A stretch of 64,000 bases of DNA from JAMXLO01 sp963832895. Its GTDB lineage: Bacteria; Pseudomonadota; Alphaproteobacteria; Acetobacterales; Acetobacteraceae. The position numbers and the translations under genes are program-made. Location: positions 248,001-312,000 of the forward strand of contig CAWHVQ010000003.1 in assembly GCA_963832895.1 (NCBI GenBank), read 5' to 3'. This document shows, piece after piece, positions 1 through 9,490 of this stretch (within the stretch, counting starts at the first letter, position 1; each line of letters starts with the position of its first letter). A model generated the notes under the pieces. The model was not told where the DNA came from. It worked only from the letters and a program-made list of their open reading frames with translations, and searched no databases.

Positions 1-1
1 G

Positions 2-943
2 CCGGGACCGTGGGAGATGGAGCGCACCGCTGGCGTGTTCGCCGAGCAGGTGATCCGCCCGACCGGGCTGATCGACCCGGTGACCGAGGTGCGGCCGGTG
101 GAGCACCAGGTCGATGATCTGCTGGCGGAATGTCGTACGATGGCGACGCAGGGCGCGCGGGTGCTGGTCACCACACTGACCAAGCGCATGGCGGAGGACC
201 TCACCGACTACCTGACCGAACACGGCGTGAAGGTTCGGTATCTTCACTCGGACATCGACACGCTGGAGCGGATCGAGATCATCCGCGACCTGCGGCTCGG
301 CGTGTTCGACGTGCTGGTCGGGATCAACCTGCTGCGCGAGGGGCTCGACATCCCGGAATGCGCGCTGGTGGCGATCCTGGATGCCGACAAGGAGGGGTTC
401 CTGCGCTCGCAGACGTCGCTGGTGCAGACCATCGGGCGCGCGGCGCGCAATATCGATGGCCGGGTGATCCTCTATGCCGACATGATGACCAATTCGCTGC
501 GTCATGCGATCGAGGAGACCGAGCGGCGGCGCAACAAGCAGCGCACGTGGAACGAGGAGCACGGCATCACGCCGGTGTCGATCAAGCGGCAGATCGGCCG
601 CGTACTGGAGAGCGTGTTCGAGCAGGACTATGTGACCGTCGCGCCGGTGAAGGATGCCGGCATTGCCGAATTTGTCGGCAAGGACCTGAAGGCGGCGATC
701 GCGGAGCTGGAGAAGCGCATGCGCGGTGCCGCGGCCGATCTGGAGTTCGAGGAGGCGGCGCGGCTGCGCGACGAGATCCGCCGGCTGGAGGCGCTCGATC
801 TCGGGCTGGAGCCGCCGCCGGCGCCCTCTGCGTCGTTGCGGCCGCGGCGCGACCGGACGCCGGAACCGATGGGGCCAGGCGGTGGAGGCTACGATCCGTC
901 GAAGCGGCGCGGGCGAGGGGGGATGCGGCGGCGGGGGCCGTAA
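2..943 (+). CDS. uvrB: UvrABC system protein B, C-terminal part (5' end outside window)
   Basis: This is the damage-verifying helicase subunit of nucleotide excision repair, which is loaded by UvrA and recruits UvrC. The frame is open from base 2 with PGPWEMERTAGV, the usual UvrB run after its SATPG motif, so the start lies upstream of the window. Visible parts in order are helicase motif IV (RVLVTTLTKRMAEDL), motif V (GINLLREGLDIPE), motif VI (QTIGRAARN), and a C-terminal UVR motif (DLEFEEAARLRDEIRRLE) that binds UvrC. A low-complexity basic Gly/Arg tail ends the protein, as in many alphaproteobacterial UvrB. The SOS promoter, if there is one, lies outside the window. Confidence 0.97.
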   Translation, partial: PGPWEMERTAGVFAEQVIRPTGLIDPVTEVRPVEHQVDDLLAECRTMATQGARVLVTTLTKRMAEDLTDYLTEHGVKVRYLHSDIDTLERIEIIRDLRLGVFDVLVGINLLREGLDIPECALVAILDADKEGFLRSQTSLVQTIGRAARNIDGRVILYADMMTNSLRHAIEETERRRNKQRTWNEEHGITPVSIKRQIGRVLESVFEQDYVTVAPVKDAGIAEFVGKDLKAAIAELEKRMRGAAADLEFEEAARLRDEIRRLEALDLGLEPPPAPSASLRPRRDRTPEPMGPGGGGYDPSKRRGRGGMRRRGP

Positions 944-965
944 GGTGCCCCGAAGTGTGACGAGG

Positions 966-1182
966 CTAGCCGGGCCGAATGCTGCCTGCAGGCGGCCATA
1001 GCCACACGCCATGGGTCGCGTTGTAAACCGCCTGCGGCGAGGCCTGGCTGGCGCCGCCGGTATGGTTGGCGTCGTGATAGCGGTAACCGTAGATGGCGAC
1101 ATCGCGGCCGTCGGCCCCGGGTGCGGCCGTACCACGCCGCGAGAGCGCTGCCGACAAACAGTGCCAGATATCTGATCTTCAT
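966..1182 (-). pseudogene. Small secreted protein of unknown function, frameshifted in the signal peptide region
   Basis: From ATG at 1182 the frame encodes a good Sec leader (MKIRYLALFVGSALAA) and then becomes nonsense-like. A second frame, displaced by one base, carries a sensible mature part (DVAIYGYRYHDANHTGG, then THGVWLWPPAGS) and stops at 966. The two parts meet at about 1117-1145 and read as one ~71-residue exported protein if a single extra base is removed. I do not recognise a characterised family. It sits between uvrB and hldE in convergent orientation to uvrB. It could be a sequencing error or a decayed gene. Confidence 0.5.
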
Positions 1183-1203
1183 TATGGCCCTCCGCGACCT
1201 GAT

Positions 1204-2712
1204 CTATGCCGGCGCGGGATCAGTTATCCGCCTGATCGTGCCGGTTGTGCTGTGTCCCGGCTGCAGGTCCACCAGCAGCACGGTGCCGCCCCAGCTCTGC
1301 ACCAGGTCGGCGCCGACAACCTGATCGATGCTGTAATCCGCACCCTTGACCAGCAGTGCAGGCCGCAGCGCCCGGATCAGTTCCAACGGAGTGTCCTCGG
1401 CGAACAGCACCACCATATCGACCGGTGCCAGGGACGCCATCACCGTCGCACGCGCGGTCTCGTTCTGCAGCGGTCGGGTCGGTCCCTTCAGTTGCTTCAC
1501 CGATTCGTCGGTATTCAACGCCACGATGAGCCTGTCGCAGCGCGACCGAGACTCGGTCAGCAGCCGCACATGTCCTGGATGGATCAGGTCGAAGCAGCCA
1601 TTGGCGAAGCCGACCCGCAATCCCTGTGCCCGCCACGCCGCAGCGCGCTGGACCGCCTCGTCGCGCGTGGCGATCTTGCGGTCGGTCGCGACGAGGTCCT
1701 CCAGATGCAGCACACCGAGCAATTCGTCGCGGCTGACCGTCGCCGTGCCTGGCTTGCCCACAGCGATACCCGCCGTGATGTTGGCAAGCATTGCCGCCTC
1801 GGGCAGCGCGGCACCTGCACCGAGCGCGACCGCCAGCGCGGCCACCAGCGTATCGCCGGCGCCCGACACATCGGCGACCTCGCGCGCCCGCGTCGGCAGG
1901 TGCAGTGGCGGCTCGTCGTGCCGCACCAGGGTGAGACCCTTGGCGGAGCGCGTCACCAGCACGGCCGCGCAACCGGTGTCATCCAGCGCACGGCGTCCCG
2001 CCCGGTCGGCCTCGCTGTCGTCGTCGGCTTCGATCCGGGTGGCCCGACGCACTTCATACTCGTTCGGGGTCAGGACCGTGGCGCCACGATAGCTGGAGAA
2101 GTCCATCCGCTTCGGGTCCGCGATCACCATGCAACCGGATGACCGGCATTGTGCCAGCACACTGCGCAACACCGGATCGCTCAATACGCCTTTGGCGTAA
2201 TCGGACAGCACCACCACGTTCGCTGTCCGCAGCGCATCCGAGAAGCGCTGGACCACACGGTCCGCAGTCGTGTCATCGATCGACGCCGCCGTCTCCTCAT
2301 CGAGTCGCAGCAGCTGGTGTGTACCCACCATGAATCGAGTCTTGGCGGTGGTCGGCCGCCCGGTGGCAGTTACGAGGTGTGGGACGATGCCGCTGCTTTC
2401 CAGCAGTTGCGCCAACTCCGCGCCTTCCGCATCGTTGCCGATGACGCCGACCAGCGCGACCTGGCCGCCGAGCGTTGCGACGTTCAGGGCGACGTTCGCC
2501 GCACCGCCAACGGTCGCCCGCCTGGCAGTGGGCCGCAGCACAGGGATTGGTGCTTCCGGTGAGAGGCGGCTGGCACTACCGCTGACGTAGCGGTCCAGCA
2601 TGACGTCGCCGAGTACCAGCACACGAGCGTCGCTAAAGTGGCGAACGACCTGCGCCAGTTCCGTATCGCCGCTCTGCCCAGCCACCGCGTCCATGCGCAA
2701 TGTCCTACTCAT
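1204..2712 (-). CDS. hldE: Bifunctional heptose 7-phosphate kinase / heptose 1-phosphate adenylyltransferase
   Basis: This cytoplasmic enzyme makes ADP-heptose for the LPS inner core. It phosphorylates D-glycero-beta-D-manno-heptose 7-phosphate at C1 and, after dephosphorylation, adenylylates the 1-phosphate. Residues 1-330 form a PfkB/ribokinase fold, with the GGAANVALN substrate loop near 69-77 and the DVSGAGDT catalytic signature at 281-288. Residues ~365-500 form a cytidylyltransferase-like domain with NGCFDLIHPGH at 371-381, carrying the HxGH nucleotide-binding motif. The 502-residue length suits the fused HldE rather than separate HldA/HldC. It is divergent from the CysQ-like gene across about 160 bp. 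Confidence 0.96.
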   Translation of the reverse strand: MSRTLRMDAVAGQSGDTELAQVVRHFSDARVLVLGDVMLDRYVSGSASRLSPEAPIPVLRPTARRATVGGAANVALNVATLGGQVALVGVIGNDAEGAELAQLLESSGIVPHLVTATGRPTTAKTRFMVGTHQLLRLDEETAASIDDTTADRVVQRFSDALRTANVVVLSDYAKGVLSDPVLRSVLAQCRSSGCMVIADPKRMDFSSYRGATVLTPNEYEVRRATRIEADDDSEADRAGRRALDDTGCAAVLVTRSAKGLTLVRHDEPPLHLPTRAREVADVSGAGDTLVAALAVALGAGAALPEAAMLANITAGIAVGKPGTATVSRDELLGVLHLEDLVATDRKIATRDEAVQRAAAWRAQGLRVGFANGCFDLIHPGHVRLLTESRSRCDRLIVALNTDESVKQLKGPTRPLQNETARATVMASLAPVDMVVLFAEDTPLELIRALRPALLVKGADYSIDQVVGADLVQSWGGTVLLVDLQPGHSTTGTIRRITDPAPA

Positions 2713-2873
2713 ATCACGCCTGACGAAATTCTATCATGCTTGGCGAGGAGATGCGCAATGAATGCCGCCCGGTGCCGGATCATGACCGCGACGAAGTCGG
2801 CGGCAGTTGTCATCTATGGCGGCCCAATGGCTGGCGCGTTGCCACCGTGGCGCGCGACCGGTATGAGCGAGGA

Positions 2874-3638
2874 ATGGATGACGATGCGCTGATCGAACTT
2901 GCCGCCGCGCTGGCGCTCGATGCCAGTGCCGCCATTCTTGCCGTTCGCCGGCGTGGCTTCGACGTCGTGCGCAAGGAGGACCGCTCGCCGGTGACCGAGG
3001 CGGATCACGCGGCGGAGGCGATCATCGTCGCGGGCCTTCGCGGCGCGGCACCAGGCATTCCGGTGATCGCCGAGGAGGAAGCGGCGGCGGGCCGCATCAC
3101 CGAGCCGACCGAGCAATACTGGCTGGTCGATCCGCTCGACGGAACGCGTGAGTTTGCCGCCGGCAATGATGAGTTCGCCGTCAACATCGGCCTGGTGCGC
3201 GATGGTGCACCCGCACTGGGTGTGGTGGCGATCCCGGTCACCGGCGAACTGTTCGCCGGCATTGTCGGACGCGGCGCCTGGAAGCGCGTCGGCGCGACGC
3301 AAACCGCGGTCAGTGCACGGCTTCCGCCGGAGGAAGGGCTTACGGTTCTGGCCAGCCGCTATCACGGCAGCAGCACGCGGCTCGACGATTTCCTGCGCGA
3401 CAAGCGCGTGGCGAAGGTGATCAATTTTGGTTCGAGCGTGAAATTCTGTCGACTGGCAGAGGGTATTGCCGACCTGTATCCGCGCTTTGGCCGCACGATG
3501 GAGTGGGATACCTGCGCGCCGCAGGCGGTGCTCGAGGCGGCCGGCGGAACTATTCGCACATTCGATGGCGCTGGACTGCGCTACGGCAAGCCGGGTTGGG
3601 AGAACCCGCACTTCGTCTGCACCGGGCGACTGCCCTAG
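2874..3638 (+). CDS. cysQ: 3'(2'),5'-bisphosphate nucleotidase, CysQ-like inositol monophosphatase family
   Basis: This is probably a Mg2+-dependent, Li+-sensitive phosphatase that removes the 3'-phosphate of PAP/PAPS in sulfur metabolism. The family signature is clear: PVIAEEE at residues 63-69, DPLDGT at 86-91, and a late EWDTCAP motif, together the metal-binding acidic residues of the IMPase fold. I chose the ATG at 2874 (255 aa, normal for CysQ) because a purine-rich GAGCGAGG precedes it and the protein starts directly with the first helix. An upstream in-frame ATG at 2736 would add 46 residues unlike the family. Substrate specificity within the IMPase superfamily is inferred. Confidence 0.85.
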   Translation: MDDDALIELAAALALDASAAILAVRRRGFDVVRKEDRSPVTEADHAAEAIIVAGLRGAAPGIPVIAEEEAAAGRITEPTEQYWLVDPLDGTREFAAGNDEFAVNIGLVRDGAPALGVVAIPVTGELFAGIVGRGAWKRVGATQTAVSARLPPEEGLTVLASRYHGSSTRLDDFLRDKRVAKVINFGSSVKFCRLAEGIADLYPRFGRTMEWDTCAPQAVLEAAGGTIRTFDGAGLRYGKPGWENPHFVCTGRLP

Positions 3639-3654
3639 CAGCCCTGCGACAACT

Positions 3655-4422
3655 CTAAGGCGGGATGCCCTGCGCTGCGTCGGTGAGCGGTTGGGTGGAT
3701 ACCTCGATGAGCCCGCGTGCCGGCTGGTCGAGATCGACGATCAGCATGATCACCACGGCCACCATCAGGGACATTATCAACGTGGCTACGCGCCCTCGCG
3801 TTTCGCGGCCACCGGCGTGATAACCAGTGAAACCCATCGCGACCATCGCGACACCGATCAGCATGAACATCGCCGCACCGGGAACATGGTAGCGCAGGGC
3901 GGTCAACCGACTTTCATGGATATTGTTCATCTCGTTCAGAGAAGCGACAAACCGATAAGTCGGCAACGATTGGGGTGCCGTCGCGGTCACGGCCACTGCC
4001 TCCTTCCAAAGGCTGGCTTGCAGATTCAAAGATCGGGCGATGTCGCGTTCGAGTTTCGCCGGATCGTAGGGAACACCAAGCCCTATCCGCACATCCGTGT
4101 AATCGCGGAGCAAACTGAGAATTGGTTTTTGCGCCGGTTCCGGTAACATGAGCGCGAAATTTGCCGTGCTGCCGATTGCATTGGCTTCTTCCAGAACCAA
4201 GGTCCGCCGCGCATCGAAGCGGGACAGCGCAAGCGAGAAGCTGAATCCAAGCAACAACGCGAGCAATCCCAGGGCGGCACCCGTCAGGGTGCTGATATCG
4301 GTCGCGTTGCTTGCGTTACCGCGGCGACCGAGCCATGCACCGAACTCCGCTGCTCCAATAATCAGGATGGCGGTCGCAGGATACAGCACTGAAAGGCTAA
4401 CCTGATAGATTCCGTCGAGCAT
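3655..4422 (-). CDS. DUF4239-like integral membrane protein
   Basis: This is a 255-residue membrane protein of unknown function. Four hydrophobic segments are visible. Two are near the N terminus (around LYPATAILIIGAAEFGAWL and LTGAALGLLALLLGFSFSLAL) and two near the C terminus (AAMFMLIGVAMVAMGF and LIMSLMVAVVIMLIVDL). They flank a soluble helical middle with the pattern FDARRTLVLEEANAIGS, which is typical of the bestrophin-like DUF4239 family. I chose the start at 4422 because GAAGGGGCGG lies just upstream; an in-frame start at 4452 would add ten residues. It is convergent with the CysQ-like gene. No role can be assigned from context. Confidence 0.7.
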   Translation of the reverse strand: MLDGIYQVSLSVLYPATAILIIGAAEFGAWLGRRGNASNATDISTLTGAALGLLALLLGFSFSLALSRFDARRTLVLEEANAIGSTANFALMLPEPAQKPILSLLRDYTDVRIGLGVPYDPAKLERDIARSLNLQASLWKEAVAVTATAPQSLPTYRFVASLNEMNNIHESRLTALRYHVPGAAMFMLIGVAMVAMGFTGYHAGGRETRGRVATLIMSLMVAVVIMLIVDLDQPARGLIEVSTQPLTDAAQGIPP

Positions 4423-4593
4423 GTTCCGCCCCTTCTGCGCGCCGCGGATCACGGCGGCAAGACAGCGCTATAAACGTGGATCGGAAATCGTCTGCTGTCA
4501 CCCTCGGCTACCCGACTGATTGTGGAGTGAAAAAGGCACCGATCCTGGACATCCAGCCGCGGCTATGTCTTTGATCCAATCTTATAAGTCTGG

Positions 4594-5727
4594 ATGACGC
4601 ATATGACGCAGGCCCAGGGATTTCGCTCGGTTCCAGCGATCACTGAATCGCCCATCGAATTCATCGGCATGATCCATCACCGCCACGGCTCGGAGATCCA
4701 TCCACCGGGGCCGCTCCTGTTCGATCGCGGCTATGTCCGCGACTTCGCCAAGGCAGCGGAGTCGGCCAGCTTCGATCGCGTGCTTGTGGGCTATTTCTCC
4801 GACGGACCCGACGGATTCCTGTTGGCCGCCTACGCTGCCGCGCATACCGAGCGGCTCGGCTTCCTCGTTGCGCATCGGCCAGGGTTCGTCGCACCGACGT
4901 TGGCCGCGCGCAAGTTCGCCACGCTGGATCAGGTTACCGGCGGCCGCGCCGCGATCCATGTGATTTCCGGCGGGGACGATGCCGATCAGTTGCGCGACGG
5001 CGACACGCTGCCAAAGGACGAACGCTACGCGCGAACCGATGAGTACATGCACATCCTGAAGCGCATCTGGACCGAGAGCGGTCCAGTGGATCATGCCGGC
5101 AAATACTATCGCTTCGCCGGCGCCTCGACGGCGATGCGCTGCGTGCAGCAGCCGCGCATTCCGATCTACTTCGGCGGGGCCTCTGATTCGGCGATCGCCG
5201 CTGCCGGCAAGCACGCCGATGTCTACGCGCTTTGGGGCGAGACCTACGAGCAGGTTCGCGAATTAACCGAGCGCGTGCGTGCCGCTGCGGCACAACACGG
5301 GCGCGAGGTGCGGTTCAGCCTGTCGTTCCGACCGATCCTGGCGGCGACCGAAGATCAGGCCTGGGCGCGCGCTGAACAGATCAAGCAGCGGATCATGGAA
5401 TTGCGCGCAAAGGCCGGGCTCGGTCCGCGGGAGCCGGCCAACGAAGGCTCGCGCCGGCTGCTTGCCGCGGCAGCGCAGGGCGAACGACTGGACAAGCGGC
5501 TGTGGACCGGCGCCGCGCTGCTGACCGGTGCGCGCGGCAATACCACAAGCCTGGTAGGCACGCCGCTGCAGGTGGCCGAGGCGCTGTGCGACTACCACGA
5601 TCTGGGCATCACCACGTTCCTGATCCGCGGCTTCGATCCGCTGGATGACGCGGTTGAGTACGGACGCAGCCTGTTGCCGCTGACGCGGAAGCTGATCGCC
5701 GAGCGCTCGCGTCTCGCAGCGGAATAG
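4594..5727 (+). CDS. LLM-class flavin-dependent monooxygenase, SsuD-like
   Basis: This is a TIM-barrel FMNH2-dependent monooxygenase of the bacterial luciferase/alkanesulfonate monooxygenase family. Family features include the N-terminal EFIGMIHH strand, RLGFLVAHRPGFVAPTLAAR, the FATLDQVTGGRAAIHVISG segment near the phosphate site, and a C-terminal GTPLQVAEALCDYHDLGI run. The 377-residue length matches SsuD. The likely chemistry is oxidative C-S or C-N cleavage. No ssuABC transporter genes flank it, so the substrate is unknown. The ATG at 4603 is an alternative start. The 170 bases upstream hold no gene. Confidence 0.85.
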   Translation: MTHMTQAQGFRSVPAITESPIEFIGMIHHRHGSEIHPPGPLLFDRGYVRDFAKAAESASFDRVLVGYFSDGPDGFLLAAYAAAHTERLGFLVAHRPGFVAPTLAARKFATLDQVTGGRAAIHVISGGDDADQLRDGDTLPKDERYARTDEYMHILKRIWTESGPVDHAGKYYRFAGASTAMRCVQQPRIPIYFGGASDSAIAAAGKHADVYALWGETYEQVRELTERVRAAAAQHGREVRFSLSFRPILAATEDQAWARAEQIKQRIMELRAKAGLGPREPANEGSRRLLAAAAQGERLDKRLWTGAALLTGARGNTTSLVGTPLQVAEALCDYHDLGITTFLIRGFDPLDDAVEYGRSLLPLTRKLIAERSRLAAE

Positions 5728-5746
5728 CGCGTGCCATGCGGCGCAC

Positions 5747-7369
5747 CTAGCCCGCCTCGCCGCTCCGCCCCTCGGCCGCGTCCCGACGCACTGCCTCGAC
5801 GTCGCGCTCCGCAGGTGGACCATAGCCACCGGAGCCGGCAGTGATAACCTCGATGATGTCGCCTTGCCGCAGTGCGCCCGAACCGTGGTCGAACGGTATC
5901 GCGTCGCCGCGCAGCACAATGTCTGCCTTGCCGCCTGGCAGTCCGCCGAACAGACCCCACGGCGCGGACAGCCTGCGGGCGATGTCCACACGCACGCGAC
6001 ACGGCGCCTCGGCGCGATAGACACGCCGCAGACCCATGCCGCCGCGATGTCGACCCGGCCCGCCTGAGCCGTCCACCAGCTCATAGCTCAGCAATGTCAG
6101 CGGATACTCGATCTCCAGTGCCTCGACCGGCAGGTTCGACGTGTTCGTCATGTGCACATGCACACCCTCCAATCCATCCTTCGTCGCCCGCGCGCCGGAA
6201 CCGCCGCCGATCGTTTCCAGATAGACCCAGAGCGAATTGTCCTTCGGCTGATGGCCGGCGAACGTGATCGAGGTGCAGGCGCCGTTGGTCGCGGCGATGA
6301 CGCGCTCCGGCACCGCGTCGGACAGGGCGCCGAAAATCAGATCGACAACGCGCTGGCACATCCCAAGCCTGCCGTTCACCGCGGCAGGATGCACACAATT
6401 GACGACACTCCCCTCCGGTGCACTGACGTGCAATGGACGCGCGAGGCCGGCATTCGGCAGGATCGTCGGATCCACCAGCGTTTTGACCGCGTAATAGACG
6501 GTGGAGAGCAGCGCCGTATAGGTCATGTTCAGCCCGGCCCGCACCTGTGGGGGGCCGGCGAAGCACAGATCCATCTCATCGCCCCGCACGGTGACCTCGC
6601 ACGACAGCGCGAGTTCGCCGTCGATCTCCGGACAGTCGTAGCGGTCGGCGAAGCGGTATGTCCCATCGGGAATCGCGGCGATGCCGCTGCGCATCTTGCG
6701 TTCGGCGTAATCCTGAAGAGCATTGCCGGCCGCGAGCACGGTCTCGCGGCCGTACTTCGCGCACAGCGCCTGCATTCGCTGCACGCCCAGACGATTGGCG
6801 GCCATCTGCGCGCGGAAATCGGACAGACGTTCACGCGGCACCTGGCAGTTCAGCAGGATCAGCTCCTGCACGTCGCGCTGCAGCTCGCCGCCGCGATACA
6901 GGCGGATCGGTGGGATACGCAGACCCTCCTGGTATATGTGTGCGTGCCCGCGATCGGCAAAGTCGGCGTGGTGTGCCAGGTTCACCGCGAAGGCGATGAT
7001 GCGGCCGTCGACGAAGATCGGTTCCGCGAGGACGATGTCGGGCAGATGCGTGCCGCCACCCTCGTAGGCGTCGTTGCCGCAGAACGCATCGCCCGGCTGC
7101 ATCTGCTCCATCGGATGACGCTTCAGGATATGCGGGATCAGGCCGATGAAGCTGCCGAGATGCATTGGGATGTGCTCGGCCTGGCACAGCGTGTTGCCAT
7201 GAACGTCAAACAGCGCGGTGGAGCAGTCGCGGCGTTCCTTGATGTTGGTGGAGTAGGAGGCGCGGATCAGCGCCTCGCCCATTTCGTCGGTGATCGAGGC
7301 GAGTGCGCTGCCGATCACCTCGACGGTGATCGGATCGATCCCGATCGCGCCGGCTCCTGCGTCGTTCAT
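5747..7369 (-). CDS. hyuB: Hydantoinase B / N-methylhydantoinase beta-type subunit
   Basis: This is the second subunit of an ATP-dependent hydantoinase/5-oxoprolinase-type ring-opening enzyme, acting with HyuA encoded just upstream. The 540-residue protein begins IDPITVEVIGSAL and contains RASYSTNIKERRDCS, FIGLIPHILKRHP and GDAFCGNDAYEGGGTHLPD. It ends with GSGGYGPP, all characteristic of the HyuB family. Its ATG overlaps the hyuA stop in an ATGA arrangement, which fixes the start at 7369 and implies translational coupling. The physiological substrate (hydantoin, N-methylhydantoin, oxoproline or acetophenone-like) cannot be read from sequence. Confidence 0.93.
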   Translation of the reverse strand: MNDAGAGAIGIDPITVEVIGSALASITDEMGEALIRASYSTNIKERRDCSTALFDVHGNTLCQAEHIPMHLGSFIGLIPHILKRHPMEQMQPGDAFCGNDAYEGGGTHLPDIVLAEPIFVDGRIIAFAVNLAHHADFADRGHAHIYQEGLRIPPIRLYRGGELQRDVQELILLNCQVPRERLSDFRAQMAANRLGVQRMQALCAKYGRETVLAAGNALQDYAERKMRSGIAAIPDGTYRFADRYDCPEIDGELALSCEVTVRGDEMDLCFAGPPQVRAGLNMTYTALLSTVYYAVKTLVDPTILPNAGLARPLHVSAPEGSVVNCVHPAAVNGRLGMCQRVVDLIFGALSDAVPERVIAATNGACTSITFAGHQPKDNSLWVYLETIGGGSGARATKDGLEGVHVHMTNTSNLPVEALEIEYPLTLLSYELVDGSGGPGRHRGGMGLRRVYRAEAPCRVRVDIARRLSAPWGLFGGLPGGKADIVLRGDAIPFDHGSGALRQGDIIEVITAGSGGYGPPAERDVEAVRRDAAEGRSGEAG

Positions 7370-9417
7370 CCTGCCTCCAGGATCAGATTGAGATACGGCT
7401 CCACGCGAGCGATCATGTCGGGCAGCACCAGCGTCGTCGTGTCCATCTGCTCGATGACGGCGGGACCTGCGACGCGGTTGCCACATCGCAGCCGGTCGCG
7501 GTGATAGACCGGACAGAGCACGAAGCCCCCTGCCTCGGGCAGCCAGACTTCGCGCCGCGCTACGATGGCGGCGGAGGCGTCGGATCCAGCGTCGGGATAT
7601 CGCTGGAACGACGCCTTGGGCACAACCCCGACCGCCTCGATGCGGAAGGTGACAAGCTGAACGGGTTCGTCCGTGGCGGTGAAGCCGTACATCCGCTCAT
7701 GCGCGGCGGCGAAGCCTTCCGCCAGAGCGTCAAGCATCGCAGGTCCGATCTCGCCATCCGGCAGCGCCACGGGCAATTCATAGTTCTGTCCGGCATAGCG
7801 CATGTCGACCGTAAGCGTGGTCCGGCGCGCATCCGGCGCGATCCCAGCCTCCTCGAACCATGCATCCGCCTGTGCGCGCAACGCGTGGAACGCATCGGCG
7901 ATATCAGGCAACACGGCGATCGACAGCGTGTGCAGTCGCGTCATGGCGAAATCGGCGCGCAGGTCGGTTAGCAACAGGCCCATCGCGCACAGGATACCGG
8001 GATTGCGCGGCACCACGATCCGGCCGATCTCCAGCTCTTTCGCCAGGCGCGCTGCATGCAGCGGGCCCGCGCCGCCGAACGCGACCAGCGCGTAGTCGCG
8101 TGTGTCGTGGCCTCGCTGCACGCTGACCACGCGGATGGCGCGCGCCATGTTGGCGGTGACGACCGATATGATTCCCTGTGCGGTCGCCATCGCGTCGAGG
8201 CGCAGCAAACTCGCCAGACGTTCGATCGCCGCGCGTGCGAGGTCCTGACGCACCGCCATGCGCCCGCCCAGCAGATGCGTCGGATTGAGCGTCTGCAAGA
8301 CGACATTCGCATCGGTGACCGTCGGTTCGACATTGCCACGCGCGTAGCAGACAGGTCCGGGGTCGGCGCCGGCGCTACGCGGCCCCACCTTCAACAGTCC
8401 ACCGCTGTCGACATAGGCGATCGACCCGCCGCCCGCACCGACGGTATGGATATCGAGCATCGGCGCCTTGATCGGATAGCCGTGCACCATGGCCTCGCTG
8501 GCGAGTCGGCACTGTCCGCCCTGCAGCAAGGCGACGTCGGTCGATGTGCCGCCCATGTCGAACGTGATCAGCTCGGCAACACCGGCCAGTCGTCCGACTT
8601 CCTGTGCACCCACCACACCGGTGGAGGGTCCCGACAGCACGGCGCGCACCGGCAGCCGTTCAGCCTGAGCGAAGCCGATCACGCCACCGTTCGACTGCGT
8701 TAGGTACGGCGTCGCGTGCACCCCTAAATCGGCGAGCCTTGTGCCCAGCCGTCGTATGTAGCCCTGCATCACCGGGCCGAGATAGGCGTTCACCACCACG
8801 GTGGACATCCGCTCGAATTCGCGGAACTCGGGCGCGACCTCGTGCGAGACGCAGGCGAAGGCCTCGGGGAATTCCTCCGACAAAATGCGTCGTGCACTCT
8901 CCTCGTGTGCCGTGCGGACGAAGCCATAGAGAAAGCACACCGCCACGGCCTGCGCTCCGGCGTCACGCAGGCGACGCACTGCGGCGCGGAACGCCACCTC
9001 GTCCAGCGGGGTTTCCACCGTGCCGTCGTGGCGCACGCGCTCGGGCACTTCCAGGCGGAGATCGCGCGATACCAGCGCCGGGGGCTTGTCGGCCTGCAGG
9101 TCGTACAGGTCGGGGCGCTTTTGCCGGCCGATCTCCAGCAGGTCGCGAAAACCCTCGGTGGTTATCAGCCCGGTCTTCACGCCGCGATGCTGGATCAATG
9201 CATTGGTCGCCACGGTCGTGCCGTGGCCGAAGTATCCGACCGTGCCCGGCCCCACGCCGACCTGCCGGACACTCTCCGCCACACCCTCTGCGATACCGTG
9301 CGACGGATCGTCCGGCGTGGACGGCACTTTCCATACCTCGACCCGGCCGGTGTCCTCGTCGAACAGGCAGACGTCGGTGAAGGTGCCGCCGGAATCGACG
9401 CCGACACGCCAAGCCAT
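7366..9417 (-). CDS. hyuA: Hydantoinase A / 5-oxoprolinase-type ATPase subunit
   Basis: This is the ATP-binding subunit of a HyuAB ring-opening amidohydrolase. The ASKHA-type phosphate loop VGVDSGGTFTD is at the N terminus, a second FDMGGTSTDVALL loop lies mid-protein, and GAGGGSIAYVD with SAGADPGPVCYARG follows, then GGAGPLHAARLAKEL. The 683-residue length is normal for the family. I prefer the ATG at 9417 to a TTG three codons upstream. It is the first gene of a two-gene operon with hyuB. The operon diverges from a FAD-dependent oxidoreductase, so the pair may serve one amine or amide catabolic route. Confidence 0.93.
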   Translation of the reverse strand: MAWRVGVDSGGTFTDVCLFDEDTGRVEVWKVPSTPDDPSHGIAEGVAESVRQVGVGPGTVGYFGHGTTVATNALIQHRGVKTGLITTEGFRDLLEIGRQKRPDLYDLQADKPPALVSRDLRLEVPERVRHDGTVETPLDEVAFRAAVRRLRDAGAQAVAVCFLYGFVRTAHEESARRILSEEFPEAFACVSHEVAPEFREFERMSTVVVNAYLGPVMQGYIRRLGTRLADLGVHATPYLTQSNGGVIGFAQAERLPVRAVLSGPSTGVVGAQEVGRLAGVAELITFDMGGTSTDVALLQGGQCRLASEAMVHGYPIKAPMLDIHTVGAGGGSIAYVDSGGLLKVGPRSAGADPGPVCYARGNVEPTVTDANVVLQTLNPTHLLGGRMAVRQDLARAAIERLASLLRLDAMATAQGIISVVTANMARAIRVVSVQRGHDTRDYALVAFGGAGPLHAARLAKELEIGRIVVPRNPGILCAMGLLLTDLRADFAMTRLHTLSIAVLPDIADAFHALRAQADAWFEEAGIAPDARRTTLTVDMRYAGQNYELPVALPDGEIGPAMLDALAEGFAAAHERMYGFTATDEPVQLVTFRIEAVGVVPKASFQRYPDAGSDASAAIVARREVWLPEAGGFVLCPVYHRDRLRCGNRVAGPAVIEQMDTTTLVLPDMIARVEPYLNLILEAG

Positions 9418-9490
9418 TGTGCGCAACTCTCCAGTGATCAGAGTTCAATGGTCAGTACTGCTGCGCCAGCATATGCTGCCGCCCCATCGC

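Noticed and set aside
1093..2142. Plus-strand open frame opposite hldE
   Set aside because: Antisense shadow; hldE has complete domain motifs and this frame has none.
6152..7504. Long plus-strand open frame (450 codons) opposite hyuB
   Set aside because: It is a shadow of the GC-rich hyuB gene; the composition is Arg/His/Gln-rich and no family motifs are seen.
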